The position numbers were made by a program, and so were the translations under genes. 64,000 nt of DNA, taken from positions 62,001 through 126,000 of the forward strand of contig CANGVA010000007.1 of assembly GCA_947457395.1 (NCBI GenBank). Reading direction: 5' to 3'. A model generated the notes under the pieces. It had not been told where the DNA came from and ran no database searches. It worked only from the letters and a program-made list of their open reading frames with translations. Source of the DNA: Bacteroidota bacterium (GTDB lineage: Bacteria; Bacteroidota; Bacteroidia; UKL13-3). Of this stretch, positions 8,039-17,699 are shown piece by piece (position 1 is the stretch's first letter; every line of letters begins with the position of its first letter).

Positions 8039-8392
8039 ATGACAGAAAACGAACTAAATATAGGCCCCACCAAACCCCTGCGCACGTTTGTAGATGTGCA
8101 AAATGAGGCAATACAGGTATTGCAAACAGTATACGACCCTGAAATTCCTGTAAATATTTACGAACTGGGTTTAATATATGAAGTAAACGTAAGTAACGAT
8201 TTGAATATTGAAATCATCATGTCACTTACATCGCCTTTTTGTCCGGCCGCTCAAAGCATGCCTGCCGAGATAAAAGAAAAACTTAGCGCGATGGAAGGCG
8301 TAAAAGAAGTAACAGTTACTGTTACATTTGAACCGCCCTGGACGCAGGATTTGATGAGTGAATCAGCCAAACTTCAGTTGGGCTTCATGTAA
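8039..8392 (+). CDS. MIP18/DUF59 family Fe-S assembly protein (SufT-like)
   Basis: This 117-residue protein has the DUF59 signature YDPEIPVNIYELGLIYEV (about 32-49) and the conserved cysteine motif LTSPFCPAA (Cys68). Proteins of this family (SufT, Yeast Cia2/MIP18 relatives) help mature Fe-S proteins. It closes the suf operon, which supports that role. It ends 22 bases before the convergent lon gene; no clear terminator hairpin is visible in that gap. Confidence 0.92.
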   Translation: MTENELNIGPTKPLRTFVDVQNEAIQVLQTVYDPEIPVNIYELGLIYEVNVSNDLNIEIIMSLTSPFCPAAQSMPAEIKEKLSAMEGVKEVTVTVTFEPPWTQDLMSESAKLQLGFM

Positions 8393-8414
8393 TTTGCAAA
8401 ACCATCAGGGCAAG

Positions 8415-10901
8415 CTAGCTCTTCAACTCCGCAGAATTTTCTTTTACTGTTAAGTCCATTGGTTTTTCAACCAATTCAGTAGAGAGTGCAATATCAATCA
8501 CCTCAAGCATATTCTTTACATAATGAAATTGGAGGCCTTCTAGGTAATGCGCTTTTATATCCTGTACATCTTTGCGGTTGGCTTCGCACAAAATGATATC
8601 GGTTATGCCTGCGCGCTTGGCCGCAAGTATTTTTTCTTTTACACCACCAATGGGAAGAACTTTGCCTCTCAGAGTTATTTCACCCGTCATGGCTACTTTA
8701 TTTTTAACCCTGCGTTGGGTAAAAACAGAAGCCAATGAGGTGAGCATCGTTATTCCGGCACTTGGCCCATCTTTAGGAACAGCGCCAGCAGGCACATGAA
8801 TATGCACATCAAATTGCTCAAATATTTTAGCGTTAATATCCAGATAAGCAGCATTGGCTTTAAGAAATGTAAGTGCAGTAATAGCAGACTCTTTCATTAC
8901 TTCGCCTAGATGGCCGGTAAGGGTTAATTTACCTAAGCCTTTGGTTAAAGTACTTTCAATAAACAGAATTTCACCGCCAACAGATGTCCAGGCCAAACCT
9001 GTTACTACTCCTGCCACGCTGTTATCCTGATAATTTTCCTTCTCCACCTTCTCTATCCCAAGTATTTTTTGAATGTCTTCTACCTCTATCTTTTTCTTAC
9101 TCTTGCCATTCATTACCCTTTCTTTAGCCACAAAGCGTGCAATAGCAGCAATTTGCTTTTCTAATCCACGTACACCGCTTTCTCGGGTATAGCCTTCAAT
9201 AATTTTCTCTAGCACTTGTTCGCTCAGATCAAAATCACCTTTCTTTAATCCGTGATTGTCCTTTTGCTTAGGTATTAGGTATTTTTTAGCTATCTGTACT
9301 TTCTCTTCCATTGTATACCCGTTAATTTCAATAATCTCCATGCGGTCTAATAGGGCAGGTTGAATGGAATCAAGGGTATTGGCTGTAGCGATAAACATTA
9401 CATTAGAAAGGTCGTACTCGATTTCTATATAGTTATCGTGAAATGAGTTGTTCTGCTCCGGATCAAGCACTTCAAGCAGTGCAGAGGATGGGTCACCTCT
9501 GAAATCACTTCCAATCTTATCAACCTCATCTAGTACAAAAACGGGATTTGATGATTTTACTTTTTTAAGATTTTGGATAATACGCCCGGGCATTGCGCCA
9601 ATATAGGTTCTGCGGTGTCCACGTATTTCGCTTTCATCATGCAATCCACCCAAAGCTATACGGGCATATTTCCTGTTTAATGCTTTAGCCACTGATTTTC
9701 CCAACGATGTTTTACCAACGCCCGGAGGCCCGTAAAGACAAAGAATAGGGCTTTTCATATTACCTTTTAATTTAAGCACAGCTAGGTATTCCAGAATGCG
9801 CTCTTTTACTTTTTCTAGTCCAAAATGATCCTGATCTAATATTTTGGCTGCTCTTTTCAGGTCAAAATTATCTGTTGTGGTTTCACTCCATGGCAAATCC
9901 AGCAACAGTTGAAGGTAACTTAATTGAACCGAGTAATCAGGAGCCATTGGGTTCATTCTTTTCAAACGTTCTACTTCTTTTTTAAATGCTTCATGCACCT
10001 CACGCGTCCACTTTTTTTCATCGCCTGCCTTGAGTAGGTTTTCAATATCCTTATCTGGTGATTCGCCCCCCAGCTCTTCTTGCAAGGCTCTAATTTGCTG
10101 TTGTAAAAAGAAATCGCGCTGCTGTTTATCAATATCCCCTCTAACCTTATTTTGAATTTCATTTTTAATCTGCAACACCTGCACCTCTCTACTCAATACC
10201 TCCAATACCTTTTCTGCCCGTTGCTTAAAATCTTCCACTTCAAGAATACTCTGCTTAGTTGCTATATCAGCGTTCATATTGGAAGAAATGAAGTTGAGTA
10301 GAAAATTTGGGCTATCTATGTTTTTAAGGGCAATGGAGGCTTCGCTAGGTATATGCGGAGAAAGGTCGATGATTTGGTTGGCAATATCTTTAACAGAGCC
10401 AATAAGTGCAGTGGTTTCTTTGCTTTTTTCGGGCTTATTTTCCGGAATTGGAATTATGGAAGCTGTAATATAAGGTTCAGAAGCCAGGCATTCGCCAAGT
10501 TTAAATCTGCGTTTACCTTGGATAATAGCGGTACTGCTTCCATCAGGCATGCGAATCATTTTCATAATCCGGGCTACGGTACCAACAGAGTGAAGGTCGC
10601 TAAAGGTAGGATCTTCGATATTTCCGTTGGTCTGCGCCACCACACCAATGGTTTTACTCCCTTTGTAGGCGTCTTTTATAAGTGAAATAGACTTATCGCG
10701 GCCAACGGTGATAGGGATTACCACTCCTGGGAATAATACGGTATTTCTAAGCGGTAAAATTGGCAGGCTTTCGGGCAAAATTTCCTTATTCATTTCTTCT
10801 TCCTCTTCCTGCGAAAGGAGGGAAAAAAAGTCATTACTATCATTTTCCTCGCCAAGCATAGCCTGATTTATAAAGAATTGCTGATTATTTGGATCGTTCA
10901 T
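8415..10901 (-). CDS. lon: ATP-dependent protease Lon
   Basis: Lon is a cytoplasmic AAA+ serine protease that degrades misfolded and regulatory proteins. The product has 828 residues. An acidic N-terminal tail of about 40 residues precedes the LON substrate-binding domain (LPILPLRNTVLFPG). Coiled coils follow (QQRDFFLQQQIRALQEELG), then the AAA+ module with Walker A GPPGVGKT (391-398) and Walker B VFVLDEVDK. The protease domain carries the catalytic Ser714 in KDGPSAGIT and the Lys of the GGVKEK segment near 757. All key residues are present. It is monocistronic, convergent with the suf operon. Confidence 0.97.
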   Translation of the reverse strand: MNDPNNQQFFINQAMLGEENDSNDFFSLLSQEEEEEMNKEILPESLPILPLRNTVLFPGVVIPITVGRDKSISLIKDAYKGSKTIGVVAQTNGNIEDPTFSDLHSVGTVARIMKMIRMPDGSSTAIIQGKRRFKLGECLASEPYITASIIPIPENKPEKSKETTALIGSVKDIANQIIDLSPHIPSEASIALKNIDSPNFLLNFISSNMNADIATKQSILEVEDFKQRAEKVLEVLSREVQVLQIKNEIQNKVRGDIDKQQRDFFLQQQIRALQEELGGESPDKDIENLLKAGDEKKWTREVHEAFKKEVERLKRMNPMAPDYSVQLSYLQLLLDLPWSETTTDNFDLKRAAKILDQDHFGLEKVKERILEYLAVLKLKGNMKSPILCLYGPPGVGKTSLGKSVAKALNRKYARIALGGLHDESEIRGHRRTYIGAMPGRIIQNLKKVKSSNPVFVLDEVDKIGSDFRGDPSSALLEVLDPEQNNSFHDNYIEIEYDLSNVMFIATANTLDSIQPALLDRMEIIEINGYTMEEKVQIAKKYLIPKQKDNHGLKKGDFDLSEQVLEKIIEGYTRESGVRGLEKQIAAIARFVAKERVMNGKSKKKIEVEDIQKILGIEKVEKENYQDNSVAGVVTGLAWTSVGGEILFIESTLTKGLGKLTLTGHLGEVMKESAITALTFLKANAAYLDINAKIFEQFDVHIHVPAGAVPKDGPSAGITMLTSLASVFTQRRVKNKVAMTGEITLRGKVLPIGGVKEKILAAKRAGITDIILCEANRKDVQDIKAHYLEGLQFHYVKNMLEVIDIALSTELVEKPMDLTVKENSAELKS

Positions 10902-10911
10902 GTAGAGTTCT

Positions 10912-10940
10912 CAAAGATTGTGAAGATAATAATGTTTCAA
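10912..10940 (-). promoter_or_regulatory. Candidate lon promoter
   Basis: On the minus strand TTG (10940-10938), 18 bases and AATCTTTG (10919-10912) fit the Bacteroidota pattern, with one mismatch in the -7 box. It lies just upstream of the lon ATG at 10901, leaving a leader of only a few bases. Confidence 0.4.
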
Positions 10941-11006
10941 CAGTTGTGCCAATAAATAATTGGTTCTTTTAATGTTGATGTTTTTAATTAGCAGAAAATT
11001 AAATTT

Positions 11007-11438
11007 ATGAATAAAATTATCTGTGTTTTAGCATTGATTTTGGCATCAACTGCCATTAATGCGCAGCAAGTATCCAGAAATGATCTACCACCAGCTGTTT
11101 TACGCTCTTACCTTTCGCAAAACTCTAAAGGAGCACTTGATTCGGTATGGAGTAAGAATATTGTTACCATTTATAAAGTAAATTATATTGATGAAGGCAT
11201 GCGCTATGAAGCCCAGTACTTTGAAGATGGTAGATGGATAAAAACTTTTACTGAAATACCACAGACCGATTTGCTGAAAGGCATTACCAATCAGATTATA
11301 GATTTATATCCCGGTCACCGTATAAAGCGTGTGACCATTGAATTAAATAATGACGGGAAGTTTTACTCTGTAGACTTGATAAAGGGAAATGATAAGATAA
11401 CGTTATATTTTTTAACCAGCGGACAAATGGTGAAATAA
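11007..11438 (+). CDS. Small secreted protein, PepSY-like
   Basis: This 143-residue protein has a clear signal peptide (MNKIICVLALILASTAINA, cleavage before QQ). The mature part has a repeated pattern of alternating strands: a conserved start LPPAVLRSYLSQ, a YEAQYFEDGRWIKTF strand pair, and a second IIDLYPGHRIKRVTIELNN block. This resembles the PepSY-like/BLIP-like periplasmic proteins common in Bacteroidota; I am not certain of the family. The function is unknown. It is divergent from lon and ends five bases before a convergent gene. Confidence 0.7.
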   Translation: MNKIICVLALILASTAINAQQVSRNDLPPAVLRSYLSQNSKGALDSVWSKNIVTIYKVNYIDEGMRYEAQYFEDGRWIKTFTEIPQTDLLKGITNQIIDLYPGHRIKRVTIELNNDGKFYSVDLIKGNDKITLYFLTSGQMVK

Positions 11439-11442
11439 CTTA

Positions 11443-11847
11443 CTAGCTATATATTATCCCGTTTTGACCAATTACCTCTATGTATATTGTGTTTTTATCA
11501 TTTATACTATAGGGTTCAATTACAAACTTCTTATCATATAGAACTGCACCAATATAATACGTTAGAAAATATTCATTGTAAAAGCCCAGCAAGTCATCTG
11601 GTAATGGTTCTATTTTAGAAAAATTTCCCGGCTCAATTTTATCAATAAAATGCCGAAGGGTAGAGGTGTTACGTTTTTCGCCATCAATCTCTCCATACCC
11701 TTTGCTCATAACCAATACACCATCAATAAGTACCTCTTTCAGATTTATGATGTATATGTTCCAGACCATTTCTCCTTCTGCATTTAATTCATGAACCGCT
11801 GCTATTGTCACATTGCTGGATGCGGGATTGTCAATATCTTTGAGCAT
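11443..11847 (-). CDS. Conserved hypothetical protein
   Basis: This 134-residue protein has no signal peptide or membrane segment, so it is probably cytoplasmic. It is acidic, with mixed alpha/beta character and recognisable blocks NIYIINLKEVLIDGVLV and LPDDLLGFYNEYFLTYYIG. I do not recognise a family with a known function. It starts 14 bases after the DUF458 gene on the same strand, so the two are probably cotranscribed and may act together. Confidence 0.7.
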   Translation of the reverse strand: MLKDIDNPASSNVTIAAVHELNAEGEMVWNIYIINLKEVLIDGVLVMSKGYGEIDGEKRNTSTLRHFIDKIEPGNFSKIEPLPDDLLGFYNEYFLTYYIGAVLYDKKFVIEPYSINDKNTIYIEVIGQNGIIYS

Positions 11848-11861
11848 GCCGCAAAGATATG

Positions 11862-12365
11862 CTAATGTACCATTTTATTTGCGCAGTATGAGCTTGCAAA
11901 AGCATCAGGTTTTGCCTTAAAAACAAATCCCATACTTAGTATATATCCCATGGCTTCACTCAAGGCTGAGTTTGATTTAAACTGAGGGTTGGTATTAATA
12001 TCTGCATGGACTTCAAGGTCAACGTTATATTTGTCTAATAATTCACAAATGCGGTAAGCTATTTCAATTGATTTGGAAACCTCATGCAGCATGCGCTCTT
12101 TTAAGGTAAAAGGTGTTTTGGTTTTTTCACTGCTGATGAGCATAAAGCCACCGCGCTTTTGTCTTACAAAAACAATCACTGTAGCAAATTCCGTAACATT
12201 ATAGGTAACCTGGGAGTCTGTACCAATGCATACTTTGAGTTTGTTGCCCAATTCTGTTTCTTTTATGATTAATTCTTCCACCTCATCTACAATATCTCTT
12301 AGGATGGGTTCGCCATTAAATCTTCTCCATTTCATGGCTGTACCGAAGTTGCTTAATGCGTTCAT
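11862..12365 (-). CDS. DUF458 (YkuK-like, RNase H-fold) protein
   Basis: This 167-residue protein resembles Bacillus YkuK. The KVCIGTDSQVTYN segment carries the first acidic residue of an RNase H-like fold, and the later EVHADINTNPQFKSN segment carries further acidic residues. The family is of unknown function; nuclease activity is only suggested by the fold. The N-terminus (MNALSNFGTAMKWRRF) is typical of Bacteroidota members. It is followed by the 134-residue hypothetical on the same strand, and a 143-base gap without recognisable features separates it from the divergent threonine aldolase gene. Confidence 0.8.
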   Translation of the reverse strand: MNALSNFGTAMKWRRFNGEPILRDIVDEVEELIIKETELGNKLKVCIGTDSQVTYNVTEFATVIVFVRQKRGGFMLISSEKTKTPFTLKERMLHEVSKSIEIAYRICELLDKYNVDLEVHADINTNPQFKSNSALSEAMGYILSMGFVFKAKPDAFASSYCANKMVH

Positions 12366-12508
12366 TTGTTTTTGTTTTATCTAAAAGCCAAGATAAATAA
12401 ACCAAAAGAATAAAACAGTAAATCAGCCTTTTGTGGAATGATTGTGGAAACTATAGTTGATTAAGAACCTGATTTAATAAGTGTGATAAATGCCTATAAT
12501 TGCATGCT

Positions 12509-13531
12509 ATGATTATTGATTTAAGAAGCGATACGGTTACAAAACCATCAGCAGAAATGCTACAGGCCATGCTTACAGCTCAAGTGGGTGATGATGTTTA
12601 TGGAGAAGATCCAACAGTGAATGAATTGCAGGAGTTTGCCGCAAACATGTTTGGTATGGAAGCAGCATTGTTTTGTCCGAGTGGTACCATGACCAACCAA
12701 ATTGCCATTAAGGTGCATACACAACCGGCTGATGAATTGATTTGTGCTGATAATGCCCATATATTTAAATACGAGGGAGGAGGAATAGCTTTTAACTCAG
12801 GCGTGCAGGCGCGTGTGCTGCCATCAACATATGGTAAAATTACTGCTGCACAAATAAGTTCGGCATTAAATGCGGATGATCCTCATTTCCCTGTTACGCG
12901 ATTAGTTTGCATTGAAAATACAAGTAATAGAGGGGGAGGTAGCTACTATAGCCTAAATGAAACAGCGGCAATACGTAAAGAATGTGACCGACTGGGGTTA
13001 AAACTTCATTTGGACGGAGCCCGCCTGTTTAATGCGCTTGTTGCCTCCGGAACCGGTACCAAAGAAACAGGCAGTTTATTTGATAGCATTTCCATATGCC
13101 TAAGCAAAGGCTTGGGTGCGCCCATTGGTTCCCTGCTGTTGGGTTCTGAAACATTTGTTAAGCATGCAAAACGTGTGCGTAAAGTGTTTGGCGGAGGAAT
13201 GAGGCAGGCAGGTTACATTGCCGCTGCCGGCTTGTTTGCACTTAAAAACAATATCAACAGATTGATAATTGACCATGCGCATGCTAAGCAGGTAGCAGAA
13301 ACACTAACGCAGCAAAGCTACGTGAAAGGCATGATGCCTGTAGAAACCAATATCATCATTTTTGAAACAATTGATGAAGCAACGGCTACACAGTTACAGC
13401 AATATCTAAAGAAGCGAGCTGTAATGGCCAATAAGGTTTCCAATACTTCCCTGCGATTTGTTTTTCATCTGGATGTGAGCAGTGCGCAGATTGTGCAGCT
13501 CTGTCAAATCTTGAATGAATTTAAGCCTTAA
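12509..13531 (+). CDS. ltaE: Low-specificity L-threonine aldolase
   Basis: This PLP enzyme of the fold-type I family cleaves L-threonine and allo-threonine to glycine and acetaldehyde. The product has 340 residues from the ATG at 12509; an in-frame TTG at 12500 would add three. Motifs are [11 protein letters not shown] at the N-terminus, [22 protein letters not shown] (PLP Asp) and [10 protein letters not shown] with the Schiff-base Lys200. Its stop codon overlaps the stop of the convergent outer membrane protein gene in a shared TTAA. Confidence 0.93.
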   Translation: MIIDLRSDTVTKPSAEMLQAMLTAQVGDDVYGEDPTVNELQEFAANMFGMEAALFCPSGTMTNQIAIKVHTQPADELICADNAHIFKYEGGGIAFNSGVQARVLPSTYGKITAAQISSALNADDPHFPVTRLVCIENTSNRGGGSYYSLNETAAIRKECDRLGLKLHLDGARLFNALVASGTGTKETGSLFDSISICLSKGLGAPIGSLLLGSETFVKHAKRVRKVFGGGMRQAGYIAAAGLFALKNNINRLIIDHAHAKQVAETLTQQSYVKGMMPVETNIIIFETIDEATATQLQQYLKKRAVMANKVSNTSLRFVFHLDVSSAQIVQLCQILNEFKP

Positions 13532-14574
13532 GGACTAACTAGGTTAAGGCTTACATTGAAATAAAAGGGATTGGTGAGCCTGTTCTCAATCGTGTAAGGG
13601 TCGCCACCAAAAATACTGCGGAACTGATCTCCACGATCAATATTAAAGTTGTAATTTACCCTGTATCCGGCCTGAACGGAAATCCAGATAAAATTGTAAA
13701 CAGACTTTTCATAAGTAAGCCTGAAACGGAGTTCAGAGCGTTTAAGTTCTAAATCGTTAAACGGCAACTTGCTATCACGGTTTATTAAATGATAACTATT
13801 ACCTTCCAGCTCATAGCCGGCAAGTAGAATATTTCTGGGATTAAATGTTCTGCGCATGGCTGCACGCGCAGGGAAAAGAGCTTCTACACCCCATTTACGG
13901 CTTTCAAAGGTGTGGTTAAACATAACCAAAGGAATATAACCCAATGCGCCCGGACGATAGGTTCTGGAAATGCCCACAGCCACCATGGAACGGTCGTTTC
14001 TTTTCCATCCGTAAAAACCTGCAACCGAATAACGGGTTTTGCCTAAAAAGTCACCGATATCGCTGCTGTTTAGCTGATAATTGCCATTCATATCGGCTGA
14101 AACAAAAGCCAGAATAAAATTTCTTTCATTTAAAGGCTTGAAAAGGGTGGTGTTAATTCCCGTGGTACTTAAGCCGTTTTTATGCAGGTTATGTACCAGA
14201 TCTAACTTGGATTCTGAGTGTTTGGGAATGTCATAAAACGATTGCCAGTGCGTAAATCCAACTGCCCAAACCACCTTGGTTTGAGAAATAACGGGAATAT
14301 TACCGGATATGCGCGTGCCGCTCACGCTATTAACTTCAACATCTTCTCCATCACTGGTAAGGCTGTGCGGCCCCTGATAATCAAAACCAACCGAAATAAG
14401 TTTGTTTGGACTTAAATCCAGCACTTTGGAGGTGCAATATCTTTTTGTGCCTTCAGCTGGTGCCATATCAGCAAACTGGCTAAAATCTATTGCCTCCTCG
14501 GCCGTTGAATCTTGTTGTGCATAGGCCGTAGAAGCCATAATAATTAGAGAGCTGAGTAGTATTTTTTTATTCAT
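13528..14574 (-). CDS. Outer membrane beta-barrel protein, DUF6268-like
   Basis: This 348-residue protein has a signal peptide ([19 protein letters not shown]) and a mature part made of alternating amphipathic strands ending in an aromatic-rich terminus ([14 protein letters not shown]), as expected for an outer membrane barrel. It resembles the DUF6268 group of Bacteroidota. Substrate and function are unknown. It overlaps the convergent ltaE gene by four bases (TTAA), so there is no room for a terminator between them. Confidence 0.75.
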   Translation of the reverse strand: MNKKILLSSLIIMASTAYAQQDSTAEEAIDFSQFADMAPAEGTKRYCTSKVLDLSPNKLISVGFDYQGPHSLTSDGEDVEVNSVSGTRISGNIPVISQTKVVWAVGFTHWQSFYDIPKHSESKLDLVHNLHKNGLSTTGINTTLFKPLNERNFILAFVSADMNGNYQLNSSDIGDFLGKTRYSVAGFYGWKRNDRSMVAVGISRTYRPGALGYIPLVMFNHTFESRKWGVEALFPARAAMRRTFNPRNILLAGYELEGNSYHLINRDSKLPFNDLELKRSELRFRLTYEKSVYNFIWISVQAGYRVNYNFNIDRGDQFRSIFGGDPYTIENRLTNPFYFNVSLNLVSP

Positions 14575-14723
14575 ACATTCAAATTAAACACTTTTCTTTT
14601 TTAAAACATCTATAGATGATTTCCATAGATTGTGGATAGTGGGTTTATTGAAATAGTGAGCCCATAATCAAGTTTTATTGAACCATTTTTTCTAATAATT
14701 AAGCCGCAGCTCAATTCGGCCGC

Positions 14724-14757
14724 TTTGGTGTATTTAGCCTGAAAAGTGAGATATTTG
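14724..14757 (+). promoter_or_regulatory. Candidate promoter of the AMP nucleosidase gene
   Basis: TTTG (14724-14727), 22 bases, then GATATTTG (14750-14757) match the Bacteroidota -33/-7 pattern with one mismatch in the -7 box. The ATG lies seven bases downstream, so the leader would be very short or absent. Confidence 0.4.
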
Positions 14758-14763
14758 CATATT

Positions 14764-15537
14764 ATGAAAACCAAAGATGAAATTGTGAAAGATTGGTTGC
14801 CACGTTATACCGGCAGGCCTTTAAAAGAGTTTGGAGAATATATTTTGCTCACTAATTTTATTCATTATGTGGAGCTTTTTGCACAAAGATTTGATGTGGA
14901 AATTGTTGGCAAGGATAAACCAATGCAAACGGCAACAGCCGAGAATATTACCATTATAAATTTTGGTATGGGCAGTGCAATGGCAGCAACCTGCATGGAT
15001 TTATTGAGTGCTGTAGAACCCAAGGCTGCCCTTTTTCTGGGTAAGTGCGGTGGATTGAAGAAGATAACCAAACTGGGAGATATGATTTTGCCAATTGCAG
15101 CCATTAGAGGCGATGGGACAAGCAATGATTATATTATGCCAGAGATACCGGCCTTACCTTCATTCAGGTTGCAGAAAGCTGTATCAGCAGCTATTGTAAA
15201 ACATGATATTGACTATTGGACAGGCACTGTGTATACAACCAACCGCAGAGTTTGGGAACATGATGATGAATTTAAAGCCTATCTTAAGAAAACGCGTGCG
15301 TTGGGCATTGATATGGAAACTGCAACTATATTTATTGTAGGATTTGTAAATAAAATTCCGAAGGGAGCACTGCTGCTGGTTAGTGATAATCCGATGATTC
15401 CAGAGGGTGTGAAAACATCCAAGAGTGATAAATCTGTTACAGAGAAATTTGTTCGCAAACACTTAGAAGTTGGTATTGATGCATTGATTGAATTACGTGA
15501 TTCAGGCGAATCTGTTAAGCACCTTAGGTTTGAATAG
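14764..15537 (+). CDS. amn: AMP nucleosidase
   Basis: It hydrolyses AMP to adenine and ribose 5-phosphate in purine balance. The 257-residue protein has the PNP/UDP phosphorylase fold: NFGMGSAMAATCMDLL and FLGKCGGLKKITKLGD form the phosphate and base pockets, and ALGIDMETATIF is the ribose/base-binding Glu motif. The short form of about 257 residues, lacking the N-terminal regulatory domain of the E. coli enzyme, is common in Bacteroidota. The ATG at 14764 is chosen over a GTG at 14746 because the latter overlaps the promoter. A shared terminator hairpin follows. Confidence 0.88.
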   Translation: MKTKDEIVKDWLPRYTGRPLKEFGEYILLTNFIHYVELFAQRFDVEIVGKDKPMQTATAENITIINFGMGSAMAATCMDLLSAVEPKAALFLGKCGGLKKITKLGDMILPIAAIRGDGTSNDYIMPEIPALPSFRLQKAVSAAIVKHDIDYWTGTVYTTNRRVWEHDDEFKAYLKKTRALGIDMETATIFIVGFVNKIPKGALLLVSDNPMIPEGVKTSKSDKSVTEKFVRKHLEVGIDALIELRDSGESVKHLRFE

Positions 15538-15568
15538 TAGGAACGAAAATCCCTCTCAGATTTTAAAC

Positions 15569-15603
15569 AAAAGAGGTCGGACATATGGATGCCGACCTCT
15601 TTT
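15569..15603. terminator. Bidirectional rho-independent terminator
   Basis: A perfect 12-bp stem pairs AAAAGAGGTCGG (15569-15580) with CCGACCTCTTTT (15592-15603) around an 11-base loop. A-run and T-run flanks make it usable from both sides. It separates amn (plus) from pit (minus). Confidence 0.9.
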
Positions 15604-15624
15604 ATTAAATAACAAAAATGCTTA

Positions 15625-17019
15625 TTAGAAAAGCATTACGATATAATAGGTTATAGCAGCAATGGTAGCGCTAACAGGTATCGTTAGTATCCAAGCCCAT
15701 AAAAGATTTACTGTTACACCCCAACGAACAGCTGATAAACGCTTGGTTGCACCCACACCAATGATTGAACCGGTAATGGTATGTGTGGTGCTAACAGGAA
15801 TACCCATTTGTTCGGTCATAAAAAGGGTAAGTGCTCCCGAAGTTTCTGCACTTACGCCTTCCAAAGGAGTAACTTTTGTAATGCGGGTCCCCATGGTTTT
15901 TACAATTTTCCAGCCACCACTCATGGTGCCTATACCGATTGCGGCATAGCATGCAAGTGGAACCCAATCTGGCATCTGTTTAATATCAGTGATATCACCG
16001 TTTGCAACCATTGCAGCGGCTATAATTCCCATAACCTTTTGTGCATCATTTCCTCCATGCCCAACACTGAATGCTGCAGATGAAAGCAGTTGTAACTTTT
16101 TAAACATATTGGCCATTTTAAAGGCAGTAGGTGTTTTTACCTTCTCTACATAAATGTATGACGCAATAAAAATAATAATTGCTGCCATAATGCAGTAAAC
16201 AATAAACGAGTTATCTGCTTTTGCTATCTCTTTAGATAATTTTTTCTCATCTATGGGGGCGTTTGTATGGAACTTAGCCTGCTCTGCAATCCAGTTGGCT
16301 CCCTTGCTGTCATATTCATTAATTAGAGGTGTAGTTACTTTTACTAGGGCCTGCACTGAATCAAATTTTGCCAAAGCTTCAACACTCTTGCCTGATTCTT
16401 TTTTGAACTTATCCAGTTGGTAATACTTGGCAACATTCTCAGTCATTTTATTCTTTTCCAGTTTATCAAATAAAATCCAGGTTCCAACGGCAGCCAATAA
16501 AATTATCGCAATCCTTAGCCAGGTATTACGCATAATGGTAATCAACGTAATACTCATGGAGATGAGCATACCAATGATAGGTGCAAGGAATATGAATAAT
16601 ACGGTTTTGGTAATTTTATCTAATTCAATAACGCTCCCGAAAGCAACGAAACCCTTGGTAGCAAAGGCATGCGCAACGGCTGCACCTGCAAAGCCACCAA
16701 TAAGTGTATGAGAAGAAGAGGAGGGGATGCCATACCACCAGGTAAAAAGATTCCAGATAATGGCAGCTATAAGCCCTGCAAAAATTACCTGTAGGGTAAT
16801 AAACTCCTTGTGCACAGTTTTGCCAATGGTATTGGCAACTGCATGGTCCTTGAAAATGAAGAAGGCAATAAAATTAAATACTGCTGCCCAAAGAACGGCC
16901 TGAAATGGTGTGAGTACTTTGGTAGAAACCACTGTTGCAATAGAGTTTGCAGCGTCATGAAAACCATTGATATAATCGAATATCAAGGCTAGTATGATGA
17001 TGATAACTAAAAATGTCAT
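15625..17019 (-). CDS. pit: Inorganic phosphate transporter, Pit family
   Basis: This inner-membrane H+/phosphate (metal-phosphate) symporter has 464 residues. The duplicated Pit signature is visible: an N-terminal FDYINGFHDAANSIATVV and a C-terminal SVGHGGNDAQKVMGI, each with its following hydrophobic helices. About 85 residues between them (205-290) form a hydrophilic, charged loop (KFKKESGKSVEALAKF) before the second half. It follows the DUF47 gene by nine bases and is last in the phosphate cluster before the terminator. Confidence 0.94.
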   Translation of the reverse strand: MTFLVIIIILALIFDYINGFHDAANSIATVVSTKVLTPFQAVLWAAVFNFIAFFIFKDHAVANTIGKTVHKEFITLQVIFAGLIAAIIWNLFTWWYGIPSSSSHTLIGGFAGAAVAHAFATKGFVAFGSVIELDKITKTVLFIFLAPIIGMLISMSITLITIMRNTWLRIAIILLAAVGTWILFDKLEKNKMTENVAKYYQLDKFKKESGKSVEALAKFDSVQALVKVTTPLINEYDSKGANWIAEQAKFHTNAPIDEKKLSKEIAKADNSFIVYCIMAAIIIFIASYIYVEKVKTPTAFKMANMFKKLQLLSSAAFSVGHGGNDAQKVMGIIAAAMVANGDITDIKQMPDWVPLACYAAIGIGTMSGGWKIVKTMGTRITKVTPLEGVSAETSGALTLFMTEQMGIPVSTTHTITGSIIGVGATKRLSAVRWGVTVNLLWAWILTIPVSATIAAITYYIVMLF

Positions 17020-17028
17020 ACCAGTCGT

Positions 17029-17676
17029 TTAAGCGTATTTAACAACAATGGACTCAATAACATTTGCTGCGTCTTCAAATTTATCGGTAGCAATTTCCAT
17101 TACCTGATAAATTTCGCGCTTCTTAATCAGTTCTTTTACGTCTGTTTCTGTATCAAACAAACGTTCAATGCACATATCAAATACATCATCAGCCTGGTTT
17201 TCAAAACTATTTACACGAATTACTGCATCTGTAATGTTTTTGATATTTTTCATATTGCGTAATTCTAAAACGGCCGATTTAACTTGCTCAGAACCCTGAC
17301 GGATGATTTCTGCCATTTTTTGAATACCGCTATCCTGCGGATCAACCTTATAGAAGTTGATCTTCTTACCTGATGCATAAATATAATCACAAACATCATC
17401 AAGTGCAGTAGCGAGGTAGTGAATATCCTCTCTATCAAACGGAGTTATAAAGTTTTTACCCAACTCCTGAAATATCTGGTGTGTAAACTCATCATTCTTG
17501 TGCTCTAAATCTTCCAGTATTTTAATTAATGCACCACGTTTGCCAAAGTCGGGCTCAGCTACCACTTCGGTTAAAAGTTTTCCCATGTCAGCAACATTCA
17601 TTGCCACAGATTCAAACAAAGAGAAAAAAATTCTGTCCTTTGGGAGGAATAATGCTAATACACTGTTTAAGCTCAT
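17029..17676 (-). CDS. DUF47 / PhoU-like Pit accessory protein
   Basis: This 215-residue, all-helical cytoplasmic protein is related to PhoU (DUF47, YkaA-type). It contains helical repeats with acidic clusters, for example DLEHKNDEFTHQIFQEL and ENQADDVFDMCIERLFDT, which in the fold bind metal clusters. Genes of this kind typically sit beside pit genes and modulate phosphate uptake through them; adjacency here supports the same role. No direct evidence of regulation is visible. Confidence 0.92.
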   Translation of the reverse strand: MSLNSVLALFLPKDRIFFSLFESVAMNVADMGKLLTEVVAEPDFGKRGALIKILEDLEHKNDEFTHQIFQELGKNFITPFDREDIHYLATALDDVCDYIYASGKKINFYKVDPQDSGIQKMAEIIRQGSEQVKSAVLELRNMKNIKNITDAVIRVNSFENQADDVFDMCIERLFDTETDVKELIKKREIYQVMEIATDKFEDAANVIESIVVKYA

Positions 17677-17699
17677 AATTATTGATTTGATTTTAAGTT

